DNA of 41,668 nt, taken from Ruminococcus sp. GTDB taxonomy: Bacteria > Bacillota > Clostridia > Oscillospirales > Acutalibacteraceae. Under the pieces are notes generated by a model. The model saw only the letters and a list, made by a program, of their open reading frames with translations. It had not been told where the DNA came from and ran no database searches. Position numbers and translations under genes: made by a program. Location of the stretch: NCBI GenBank assembly GCA_004555265.1, contig SFIQ01000018.1:1-41668 (forward strand), written 5' to 3'. Positions 1-6,959 of the stretch are shown here, piece after piece; position 1 is the first letter of the stretch; the number at the start of each line of letters is the position of its first letter.

Positions 1-87
1 AAGGATTTTGACAATCTGCTTTGGTATTATTTCAAAGGTACAGATAGTCGCATAAAAAAAGCGATGTCTTTATTACCTAAGAAATAA
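1..87 (+). CDS. C-terminal end of a gene truncated by the window edge
   Basis: An open frame runs in from the left edge and stops at TAA (85-87), giving 28 residues ending in SLLPKK. It is followed at once by a hairpin with a T-rich tail, as expected of a real gene end. The fragment is rich in Lys, Phe and Tyr and too short to assign to a family. Its base composition matches the AT-rich island to the right, so it probably belongs to the same acquired segment. Confidence 0.5.
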   Translation, partial: KDFDNLLWYYFKGTDSRIKKAMSLLPKK

Positions 88-90
88 AAC

Positions 91-126
91 AAAACCCGGC
101 TAAATGAATAGTCGGGTTATTCTTAT
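91..126 (+). terminator. Rho-independent terminator after the truncated gene
   Basis: AACCCGGC (93-100) pairs with GTCGGGTT (111-118) with one G-T pair around a 10-base loop, followed by ATTCTTATATTT. It sits 5 bases after the stop codon at 87. Confidence 0.6.
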
Positions 127-225
127 ATTTCTTCATGTTTAATTCCAACCCTTTGAGCGTAGGCTATAGCTGTGGAATCTTTTGGTGCGTTGGAATTACT
201 GTTTAGTATAATCGTTGACTTCAAG
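123..225 (-). CDS. Possible small ORF or gene remnant
   Basis: A 33-codon frame starts at a TTG (225) and ends at TAA (123-125). The C-terminal part (DSTAIAYAQRVGIKHEEI) looks protein-like, but no Shine-Dalgarno is visible and an in-frame TAG lies just upstream. It could be the 3' remnant of a decayed gene. A perfect 9-base inverted repeat (AATTCCAAC at 140-148, GTTGGAATT at 188-196) falls inside it. The rest of 88-326 shows nothing further recognisable. Confidence 0.2.
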
Positions 226-326
226 GAATTACATCGCTATAACGAAGATAACATATCAAAGATAAGATAAGTGCATTATACTGCATCTCTTCTTTTTTCA
301 ATATCTAATGTGCTGTTTAAAGGACA

Positions 327-1061
327 TTACAATCTTCGTCTGCCACCGGTGATTTTCTTTTCAATGCTTTCAATAAGTGCAATATCAAATTTGTAATTGC
401 CCGAAATTCTATCGGCAATTTTTCGTGGGTTTTCAATTACATATTCATAGGCTTTATCCCCGTAAGGTGCAAAATCTTCTTTTATAATTATTTCATCATC
501 AACACTACAATCCATAATAAATGCTCCACCACAAACAGGAATATTTCTTTCTTCAAAGATTTTCTCGCAAATTTTCCAACTTCTGTAACCGCACTGTTCT
601 GCAGCTATCACGATAAAATCAGGAATAAAAACTGTATCGAAAATATTCTCAATTGCAAGCATACTTGCTTCATCAAATATAAGACTTAATCCAACTTGTA
701 AATGCTTTGCATGATTACAGAAATCCTCATATTTTATCTCTCCATCATCACAATGATAGCAAAGATATTCCAATTCTTCCGTTCCATACTCATTTTCTGC
801 ATAACACACAATGCTAATTAGTCTGGTGAGACAGTTTTCGGGTGTTTCTAAATGAAATGACACACCACAAAGTGGCTTTATACCACAAGTTATACATCTT
901 GTCACAAATCTTGGAAGCCTGTTCATAGTATTATATTCACACAAAGCAAGTACATCACATTTACTATAATCCCATGAGTTTCTCTCATTATCCTCAAACA
1001 GATTTTCATCTGCAAATCTAACATGAACCGTACCGGATAATTCAATTCTTTTATTTGACAT
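327..1061 (-). CDS. Degenerate PolC/DnaE-type PHP-domain protein, stand-alone
   Basis: This 244-residue protein reads like the PHP region of DNA polymerase III alpha (PolC type) with no polymerase attached. Near residues 35-70 the order 'DVLALCEYNTMNRLPRF ... GIKPLCGVSF' follows the polymerase pattern 'A(I/L)(A/T)DH...FPEA...G(I/M)K.I.G(V/M)E'. Near the C-terminus 'DKAYEYVIENPRKIADRI' closely matches the PolC segment EKAYEVVVENxNKIADMI. The metal-binding motifs are gone: the HTHxS site reads HVRFAD and the TDH site reads CEYN, so phosphoesterase activity is unlikely. I chose the ATG at 1061 because AAGAG lies about 9 bases upstream; a GTG at 1070 is the longer alternative. It is AT-rich and sits among other replication-like fragments. 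Family placement is by eye. The function is unknown. Confidence 0.6.
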   Translation of the reverse strand: MSNKRIELSGTVHVRFADENLFEDNERNSWDYSKCDVLALCEYNTMNRLPRFVTRCITCGIKPLCGVSFHLETPENCLTRLISIVCYAENEYGTEELEYLCYHCDDGEIKYEDFCNHAKHLQVGLSLIFDEASMLAIENIFDTVFIPDFIVIAAEQCGYRSWKICEKIFEERNIPVCGGAFIMDCSVDDEIIIKEDFAPYGDKAYEYVIENPRKIADRISGNYKFDIALIESIEKKITGGRRRL

Positions 1062-1325
1062 AGAAATCACTCTTTTCGAAAAACATTGAAATCAAATTGT
1101 AATTCTTGCTACTTTGCACCAATATGTGGCAACATTTTCACAATTGATAAGATACGGCATAGGTGCACAAAGCAAGTTTTGTGAAATTAGCGCATATTGT
1201 GAGATAATTATATAATAATTAATGTACCGTTTTTGTACCATTCAACTCGTATTGAATTGTTGACATGCAAAATGGTTGTTGGTAAAATAAAAACAGATAA
1301 TAATAAGTTATGGAGACATTCGATA
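1062..1325. promoter_or_regulatory. AT-rich divergent intergenic region
   Basis: This spacer separates the leftward PHP-like gene from the rightward UDG-like gene and must hold both promoters. A TATAAT lies at 1211-1216 for the rightward gene without a convincing -35. TTTCACAA near 1135 and TTGTGAAA near 1179 form an 8-base inverted repeat with a wide gap, which could be an operator. Evidence is weak for both. Confidence 0.3.
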
Positions 1326-2150
1326 ATGAGTTATAAAGATTATGAAAGACAACTTAATGAAATGTATGAAAATATATACTGTAACGAGAGTTGTGGAAAT
1401 CGTTGCGAGCATTGGGAGAAATGCAAACCTAACGAACCCGAAAAACCTGTTAAATTCTATTTTGATAGAGTAAAAGTTGGAAAAGAATATGGAACAATTT
1501 ACCCTAAAATCCTGTTTTCAGGGTTAGAGGGCAAACATGATAATAAGGAAAATTACAGGATAACTGAAATATCTAATCCAAGTAAAGATGCAACCAATTC
1601 CCATTACATTGGTGTTCGATATGTTTTATCTTATTTGTTGTCAAATCTTTTAGGTGAAAAGCCACCGATTAATGCAAGTATAGAAGAACTTTCTAATGAT
1701 AGATTTGTTGAATACTTAAAACATTTTTGTCTTACTAATATTTATAAATGTGCATTTGGCCAACCTAGTCAATCACGGGGATTAACTCATACAAAAAGTA
1801 TGCGGGATGAGTGCTACAAAATTTTTCTTAAAGAAATTGATATTTTGCACCCGGAAATTATAGTTATACAAGCAGCAACTGATGTACCTATCAAATTATG
1901 GAAATCAATGATAAAATCATATGGCAACAAAGAAGAGTTGTTAAAAGGCGATGGACAAAAAAATAACACATCAGCATTTCGTCTGTATTACGAGGATGGA
2001 ACACCATTTTATTGTATATGGACATATCACGGAAGTGGCAGGCCACACAATAAAGGTAAAGTTTTTGGCGACAATAATATCGAATACATTGAAAATGAAC
2101 TAAATCCCGTGCTTGATGAAGTTATTATACAATTTCTTAAGGACAAATAG
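1326..2150 (+). CDS. Uracil-DNA-glycosylase superfamily-like protein
   Basis: The protein has 274 residues. An N-terminal cysteine cluster (CNESCGNRCEHWEKC, about residues 19-33) could hold a metal or Fe-S site. It is followed by ILFSGLEG, then by FCLTNIYKC and a later C...FL.EIDILHPEIIVIQA segment. That order resembles family 4/5 uracil-DNA glycosylases, where N..KC precedes a Cys and a hydrophobic 'L.P.IIV.LG' strand. The usual GE.PG motif is not intact, so activity is uncertain. ATG 1326 is preferred over an in-frame ATG at 1233 because GGAGA (1312-1316) precedes it at proper spacing. It is AT-rich like its neighbours and may be part of a mobile or defence-type locus. It could instead be an unrelated Rossmann-like enzyme. 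Confidence 0.45.
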   Translation: MSYKDYERQLNEMYENIYCNESCGNRCEHWEKCKPNEPEKPVKFYFDRVKVGKEYGTIYPKILFSGLEGKHDNKENYRITEISNPSKDATNSHYIGVRYVLSYLLSNLLGEKPPINASIEELSNDRFVEYLKHFCLTNIYKCAFGQPSQSRGLTHTKSMRDECYKIFLKEIDILHPEIIVIQAATDVPIKLWKSMIKSYGNKEELLKGDGQKNNTSAFRLYYEDGTPFYCIWTYHGSGRPHNKGKVFGDNNIEYIENELNPVLDEVIIQFLKDK

Positions 2151-2154
2151 ACTT

Positions 2155-2186
2155 ACCTCCCTTTAATCAAGGGGAGGTTTTGTTGT
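2155..2186 (+). terminator. Terminator after the UDG-like gene
   Basis: ACCTCCC (2155-2161) pairs with GGGAGGT (2172-2178), followed by TTTTGTTG. It starts 4 bases after the stop codon and overlaps the 3' end of the converging 64-residue gene. Confidence 0.7.
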
Positions 2187-2361
2187 CTATTTTTTTGAAC
2201 ACATCATAACCTGCAATTTGCAACTCCATGCCAAGCTCATACCAATCGGCTTTGCTCATTCCTTTGATTTGTTCGGGGGAGAGTGTCATAGGCATTTTGT
2301 CGGGGTCAAGTCCTGCAATTTCTTGTTGCTGACGCATCTGCACCCAATCATTTTTTGTCAT
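2167..2361 (-). CDS. Small hypothetical protein (64 aa)
   Basis: A strong Shine-Dalgarno (AAAGGAGT) lies about 8 bases before the ATG at 2361, and the protein is hydrophilic and well formed (MTKNDWVQMRQQQEIAGLDP at its start). It contains two similar stretches, 'MRQQQEIAGLD' and 'GMELQIAGYD', suggesting an internal duplication of a short helical motif. No family was recognised. It lies 13 bases downstream of the DnaB-like gene on the same strand and is probably co-transcribed with it. Its 3' end overlaps the hairpin of the converging UDG-like gene. Confidence 0.65.
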   Translation of the reverse strand: MTKNDWVQMRQQQEIAGLDPDKMPMTLSPEQIKGMSKADWYELGMELQIAGYDVFKKIDNKTSP

Positions 2362-2374
2362 TTTAATTACTCCT

Positions 2375-2905
2375 TTAATCTATATAATGCTCGGACAAAT
2401 TGCCGAAATTGTTTTTAAGGACTCGCACCACGCACCCTTTTATTGTTGTAACAGGGTCAACCGCGAAGATAATATCAAAATACTTTTCAACATTGCCGAT
2501 CGTACTTCGTTCTCTTTGAATGTCGGCTATGCTCATTCTTTTTTTAATAAAATAATGTTTAATCCACAGAATGACATCAACATTGTATTCTTCTGAAATC
2601 TTTTTCATTTCAGCAACCATTTTCTCGAACGCTTCACTTGTATATCTTTGATAGCATACACGACCAACATTTACACTAAGTACATCAACATCTTTTGGGT
2701 CTATGTAAAATGGTATATCTTTGATTTCACCATTGAGATAAGCACGAAAGAATTTTGGAACTTCTTCTATTCGTGGTTGATTTTCCGCAGGTGGGTCATA
2801 AATATAAGCACTGTTGTTCTTAATATAGTGATAGAAGACGAGATTTGCACCGATTCGAGTTTCTCTCAAATGCTTATTATGTGCTATTAAAATCATTTTT
2901 GGCAT
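2375..2905 (-). CDS. DnaB-like RecA-fold fragment lacking Walker A
   Basis: The 176-residue protein follows the second half of a replicative helicase RecA domain. It has IKDIPFYIDP, a 'DVLSVN' strand where DnaB has the Walker B region, MKKISEEYNVDVILWIKH (DnaB: LK.LAKE..VPVI.LSQL), then KKRMSIADIQ..., EKYFDIIFAVD (DnaB: RP.L.DLRESG.IEQDAD.I.F) and VVRVLKNNFGN (DnaB: ...AKNRNG). No P-loop GxxxxGK(T/S) is present, and the acidic Walker B residue is not clear, so ATP hydrolysis is unlikely. Either a helicase lost its front part, or the fold was recruited for binding. The start follows AAAGGAGA. It is AT-rich and leads a two-gene unit with the 64-residue protein. Confidence 0.5.
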   Translation of the reverse strand: MPKMILIAHNKHLRETRIGANLVFYHYIKNNSAYIYDPPAENQPRIEEVPKFFRAYLNGEIKDIPFYIDPKDVDVLSVNVGRVCYQRYTSEAFEKMVAEMKKISEEYNVDVILWIKHYFIKKRMSIADIQRERSTIGNVEKYFDIIFAVDPVTTIKGCVVRVLKNNFGNLSEHYID

Positions 2906-2993
2906 AGTCTTCTCTCCTTTAAATGTTATATATTTCGCTTTCGCCTAAATAACCGTTTTAAAAAGTTAAGTTGGTCCACTTTTTTTACAAAAT

Positions 2994-3490
2994 GTAGGGA
3001 ATGGTCTTGACCGTTCCGATTGAAAAATAAAAATGTAATGTGAGCGTAGGGGGCGACGACTCGGCGCCCCGTTGTAGGGGCGGGTTTCCACGCCCGCCCG
3101 TAGATTTTGATGTGATTTGCCCCTCCGTCACGCGCTTTGCAGACCGTTCCCTACACGCACAAAATACAATTTACAGGGTAGGGCGGGGTGATTCCCCTGT
3201 TCGGGGAAATGTCTGTTATAATAGAGTAGGGCGGGGGCTTGCCCCCGCCGCAAGGTGCCCGAATTCGGAGAATTTTGCCCCCGCCGCAGGGTTCGATGTA
3301 AATTAACGGCGGGAGCAAGCCCCCGCCCTACCCAAATCCTGTATTTCGTTTGTTCCCAAAACACTCCCACTAACCCCAATTTGTTATCCTGCGCGAAGCG
3401 AAGGCGCTCGAACAGCACAAAATCGAACGATACGCAACAAGATTCTTCGCCGCACGGTGCAGAAGGACAAAGTGACGGACGGCTTCTGTA
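2994..3490. repeat. Palindromic repeat mosaic, block 1
   Basis: Head-to-tail palindromic modules: GTAGGGAATGGTCTTGACC (2994 on), GTAGGGGGCGACGACTCGG (about 3046 on), GTAGGGGCGGGTTTCCACGC (about 3073 on), a CCCTCCGTCACGCGC module (about 3120 on), and an inverted pair of GTAGGGCGGGGGCTTGC modules (3226-3335). After 3340 comes a CAAATCCTGTATTTCG module, then a degraded copy of the CGAAGCGAAGG element. No credible gene lies here; open frames in this block are repeat translations. Confidence 0.85.
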
Positions 3491-3519
3491 ATATTTCCTT
3501 TTTCTTCGGTTTTTGCCTA

Positions 3520-3550
3520 TAAAAAAGCCCCCGACGCATTGTCGGGGGCT
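3520..3550 (-). terminator. Terminator of the 3604-4197 lipoprotein gene
   Basis: AGCCCCCGAC (3526-3535) pairs perfectly with GTCGGGGGCT (3541-3550) around a GCATT loop. Read leftward it runs into TTTTTT (3521-3526), so it serves the minus-strand lipoprotein gene. Confidence 0.8.
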
Positions 3551-3603
3551 GCCGAAACTTCGCAAATTTGTGTCAAACCTGTACAAAACAGATTTAGCGG
3601 AAT

Positions 3604-4197
3604 TTAATCATATTGACCAGAGAAGAAAATGTCCGTCCGCTGTTCATACAAATTGCCGTCTTGGTCTTTTATTTCATAATCATATTGTAAAGCGTTCGGG
3701 CCGGCATCTATCACCCATTTGGATTTCTCGGAGGTCAACTGCCCATTGGTTTTCGAGAGCATCGATTCCAACTGCGCGTCCATACCTTCCTCTAAGGCCG
3801 CAAAGTCCTCATAATCGGTCACAGTCGATACGGTAACATACACACCGGAATCCTTTTTGTGCAGGGTGTTCCCCTCAAAATACCAGAGCTTTTCAGGCAC
3901 TTCCCATTTGAAATTGGCGGTTTCATACAGATTGTCTTTTACAATCGCAGACGGGAATGCAATCGCACGAGTTTCGTTTTCGCCGTTTTCATCGGTCACG
4001 AGATGCCCGCGGCTGTCGGTCACGCCAATGACAATTTGCCCATACTCGTTGACCATGGTGTTGCCCTCGGCATCGGTTAAAACGGGATGTTCCACACCGG
4101 AATCATCGGTATAGACCAAATATTTTTTGCCGCAAGCCGCAAAAGTGGATAAAATCAGAAGCGTTGCAAGTATTATTGCAAGAACCTGCTTTTTCAT
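3604..4197 (-). CDS. Lipoprotein with TDENG-type N-terminal repeats
   Basis: The 197-residue precursor has a signal peptide with lipobox FAAC, with Cys22 as the expected lipidation site, so it should be anchored on the outer face of the membrane. Residues about 30-75 contain degenerate units of the form VLTDAEGNTMVNE, VTDSRGHLVTDENG. The same kind of unit makes the stalk of the larger lipoprotein at 13,241-14,986. The remaining C-terminal 120 residues have no family I recognise. It stands alone between repeat block 1 and the FGGY kinase gene, which is transcribed in the same direction from upstream. A perfect hairpin terminator follows. Function unknown; an extracytoplasmic binding or adhesion role is only a guess. 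Confidence 0.8.
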   Translation of the reverse strand: MKKQVLAIILATLLILSTFAACGKKYLVYTDDSGVEHPVLTDAEGNTMVNEYGQIVIGVTDSRGHLVTDENGENETRAIAFPSAIVKDNLYETANFKWEVPEKLWYFEGNTLHKKDSGVYVTVSTVTDYEDFAALEEGMDAQLESMLSKTNGQLTSEKSKWVIDAGPNALQYDYEIKDQDGNLYEQRTDIFFSGQYD

Positions 4198-4264
4198 AAT
4201 CGTTCAAATCCTTTCGAGAGAACTGTCTCGGATACAAACAGTATAGCACATTTGCACCCCGAAA

Positions 4265-5884
4265 TCAATCCTCGCCGTTGAGTATGGCGAAGTTTTCCTT
4301 GTTCGCCTTATACAGATTTTTATAGACCTTAAAGTTGCGGTCATAAACCGCCTTGTTTTCCGGATTCGGATAAAAGGTCTTTGCCGCGGGAATCAACGGT
4401 TTGACCTCGCCCAAATCGTGAATTAAGCCCACGCCGACCGCAATCGTCGCCGCCGCGCCGACAGCGCCGATATTCTGCGGGCTTTCCACGGTCTCCACGA
4501 TTTTGCCGGTGCAGTCCGCCAAAATTTGGCAGGTGGTATCGTTCAATGCGCCGCCGCCGACAAAGCGCACGGTATCGGAAGTTTTGACTTTCTTTTCCTG
4601 CGTTTCAAGCATCCAGCGCAGATGGTAGCAAACACCCTCCACCACGGCGCGAATCATTTCGGATTTGCCGGTTTCGAGGCTGATGTTAAAGAACATCCCG
4701 CGCGCGTTCGGGTCTTCAAACGGGCAACGGTTGCCGTGCAGCCACGGGGTGAAAATAACGCCGCCCGCGCCGACGGGAACGGTATCCACCACCGCCATCA
4801 TATAGTCATACAGATTGGTATATACCACCTCTCTGTCCTCGCGGTGATGCTTCAAATCGTGACTCTTGTCGAGATAAATATCAATTTCATCCAGCGCCAA
4901 ATGGTCTTTCACCCATTCCACGCATTTTGCGGCGGTTTCCAACTCTGCAAAATAGTTGAAATAGCCGTCGCGTGCGCCGATGATCGCGGCAATCATCGCA
5001 TTGGCATCGACAACGCTCTTGTCCACCACGGTGGAAACCCAGCCCGAGGTGCCCGAGTAAATATGTGTATCCCCCAAACCGACGGCACCTGCGCCCACGC
5101 CGATTAACGAAGCGTCGCCGCCGCCGCCGAACACGGCTGTGCCTTCTTCAAGCCCCAGTTCTTCCGCCTGCTGTTTACGAAGTTTTCCGACGCGGTCGGT
5201 ACAGCGGACGATTTTCGCAAGGTGTTTTTCCTGCACGCCATACATATTGCAAATCGCACTGCTCCAACCCTCTTTGCCTTTTCGGATGTCGTAAAGCAGT
5301 GTGCCGAAGGCCGAGTCGGGCGTCATCACAAATTCGCCGGTCATACGGCAAATGAGGTATTCTTTGACATCGAGCCATTTATGTACTTTGGCAAACACTT
5401 CCGGCTCGTTTGCCTCCACCCATTTGTATTTCCAAACGGGGTCTTTCACCGAGCATGCCACCGCGCCGGTGATTTGCAGAGCCTTTAACAGTTTCGGCAC
5501 ATTGGCGCCGGCAATCTGCGGGCCGTAGGCAATGCCTTTTTTGAGCTCGTCACGCGCGCGCTGATCCATATAACTCATCGCGCGGCGCACGGCGTTGCCG
5601 TCCTTATCCACAAGCACGAGGCCCTGCATTTGCGAGCAAAACGAAATGCCCGAAATATCCTTCTTGTCCACCTTCACCTTTTTCATCACGGTTTTGGTGC
5701 TTTTGACCATGGCCTCCCACCATTCGTCGGGGTCCTGCTCCGCACCGCCGCCGGGCAACACATACAGGTTGTAGCCTTCGCTTGCCGCCGCGAGCAGTTC
5801 AATTTTATCGGTGACGGAAAACAGGCAGGTTTTTACACCCGTGGTACCGATGTCATAGGCAATCGTGTAAATCGGATTGACCAT
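4265..5884 (-). CDS. FGGY-family carbohydrate kinase (xylulokinase-like)
   Basis: The 539-residue protein has the FGGY plan: N-terminal phosphate loop DIGTTG (residues 11-16), substrate-side MDQRA (106-110), catalytic base in GGGGDAS (Asp257), SGTSGW (277-282) and the C-terminal nucleotide-binding VGGGALND. These kinases phosphorylate sugars, ketoses or polyols with ATP in the cytoplasm. Overall it is closest to xylulokinase-type members, but the true substrate cannot be read from sequence. The ATG at 5884 follows GGGAGGT. It lies 28 bases downstream of the tetR-family gene on the same strand, so the two are probably one operon, divergent from the aminotransferase-aldolase operon. A kinase plus class II aldolase nearby suggests phosphorylation followed by aldol cleavage. 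Confidence 0.88.
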   Translation of the reverse strand: MVNPIYTIAYDIGTTGVKTCLFSVTDKIELLAAASEGYNLYVLPGGGAEQDPDEWWEAMVKSTKTVMKKVKVDKKDISGISFCSQMQGLVLVDKDGNAVRRAMSYMDQRARDELKKGIAYGPQIAGANVPKLLKALQITGAVACSVKDPVWKYKWVEANEPEVFAKVHKWLDVKEYLICRMTGEFVMTPDSAFGTLLYDIRKGKEGWSSAICNMYGVQEKHLAKIVRCTDRVGKLRKQQAEELGLEEGTAVFGGGGDASLIGVGAGAVGLGDTHIYSGTSGWVSTVVDKSVVDANAMIAAIIGARDGYFNYFAELETAAKCVEWVKDHLALDEIDIYLDKSHDLKHHREDREVVYTNLYDYMMAVVDTVPVGAGGVIFTPWLHGNRCPFEDPNARGMFFNISLETGKSEMIRAVVEGVCYHLRWMLETQEKKVKTSDTVRFVGGGALNDTTCQILADCTGKIVETVESPQNIGAVGAAATIAVGVGLIHDLGEVKPLIPAAKTFYPNPENKAVYDRNFKVYKNLYKANKENFAILNGED

Positions 5885-5912
5885 ATTGTTTACCTCCCAA
5901 CAGAGAATAAAG

Positions 5913-6566
5913 TTACTTTTTCAGCGCGCTTTTTACGAATTTCAGGCATTGCTCCACCACAAAATCGTCTCGCTGTGTAATGGAGTTGCCCGCATAAATG
6001 CGAAACCGTTCCACATAATAGTCGCACGCATAAGAAAATTGCAGAGACATAAAAATGTTATCCAATAAATACGCCGCAAACGCCGCGTCAATATCGGTGC
6101 GGATTTCGCCGCTTTTCTGTCCTTCTTCAATCGCTCTGCGGTAAATGGACGCGGTCAGCGCCTCCATTTCATACGCAAACTGCGAAGCAAAGCGCGGATT
6201 GCTCTCGGCGGTCATGCCGTTATACAGCTTCATCAGCGTTGCATTTTCTTTGGAGGAACGCTGAATTTCCCGAATGATGCGCTCCACTTTCACCAAAATG
6301 TCCTCATTGCTGACCGCAAGCACGCTCAGCAATTCCTCCATACTGTGAATGCTGTACTGAATGACCGTTAAAAACAAATCCTGTTTGTTTTCAAAGTATT
6401 TGTAAAGCGAGCCGACGCTGACATCCGCTTTTTTGGCAATCACATTCATATTGGCGTTGTCAAAACCCTTTGCGGCAAACTCGCCGGTCGCGGCGCCGAT
6501 AATACGCTCGCGCTTTTCCGCGGAGATATTGTCAAATGTCGGTTTGTGATGCTTCTGTAAATCCAT
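5913..6566 (-). CDS. TetR/AcrR-family transcriptional regulator
   Basis: The 217-residue protein has an N-terminal TetR DNA-binding domain (AEKRERIIGAATGEFAAKGF, then the recognition region VSVGSLYKYFENKQDLF) followed by an all-helical ligand domain. I place the start at ATG 6566 because AGGGGA lies about 10 bases upstream; a longer frame to 6608 lacks a ribosome site. It precedes the FGGY kinase in one operon and is divergent from the aminotransferase gene. It is therefore the likely local regulator of both operons, responding to a substrate or intermediate of the pathway. The inverted repeat at 6751-6788 is the best operator candidate. Confidence 0.9.
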   Translation of the reverse strand: MDLQKHHKPTFDNISAEKRERIIGAATGEFAAKGFDNANMNVIAKKADVSVGSLYKYFENKQDLFLTVIQYSIHSMEELLSVLAVSNEDILVKVERIIREIQRSSKENATLMKLYNGMTAESNPRFASQFAYEMEALTASIYRRAIEEGQKSGEIRTDIDAAFAAYLLDNIFMSLQFSYACDYYVERFRIYAGNSITQRDDFVVEQCLKFVKSALKK

Positions 6567-6603
6567 TTGCGCCCATCCCCTTTTCTGCAAATAAATACAC
6601 TTT

Positions 6604-6633
6604 ATCATAGCATATACCGGGGGACTTATTCAA
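6604..6633 (-). promoter_or_regulatory. Promoter of the tetR-kinase operon
   Basis: On the minus strand TTGAAT (6628-6633) and TATGAT (6604-6609) are separated by 18 bases, about 38 bases before the chosen tetR start. Confidence 0.55.
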
Positions 6634-6750
6634 GATAAATTTTCGGGAAAGTTGCATTTTTTCGCTTTTTCCGCACAAAAGCGTGCGTTTTTCCCTGTTT
6701 TGCATCACCGCGCGGTATGCGGTATTTACAAAAGCAATTATAGACAAAAA

Positions 6751-6788
6751 TTAACTATATTTTCGACAACTTCGTCAATCATAGTTAA
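6751..6788. promoter_or_regulatory. Inverted repeat, candidate TetR operator
   Basis: TTAACTAT (6751-6758) and ATAGTTAA (6781-6788) are perfect 8-base arms. An inner GAC/GTC pair brackets AACTTC. The site lies between the two divergent promoters and so could control both. The arms are farther apart than in a typical single TetR site, so it may be two half-operators. Confidence 0.45.
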
Positions 6789-6846
6789 AAATTATCTGCC
6801 GTGCGAAAAATTCACAGTTTATTTGCGGATTTCAACAAAAAAAGCG

Positions 6847-6874
6847 TTGACATCGGCTTGTTTTGTGGTATAAT
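6847..6874 (+). promoter_or_regulatory. Strong sigma-A type promoter of the aminotransferase operon
   Basis: TTGACA (6847-6852) and TATAAT (6869-6874), both perfect consensus, with a 16-base spacer. Transcription should begin near 6881, leaving about an 80-base leader with a small GTGAA/TTCAC hairpin. Confidence 0.85.
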
Positions 6875-6959
6875 GCAAGTGAACGGCAATTCACCGAACG
6901 GTGTGTTGCAAAAAAATATGGGCGGGGGAAGCCACGCCTGAGAAATCGGAGGATTTTTA

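Noticed and set aside
3040..3586. Open frames of 80-150 codons on both strands
   Set aside because: They are translations of GC-rich palindromic repeats (recurring peptides such as VGRGLAPA and GGDDSAPRCRGG appear in all blocks).
6880..6959. Leader of the aminotransferase gene as a riboswitch
   Set aside because: Contains a small hairpin and a CTGAGA-like string, but no known riboswitch core could be matched.
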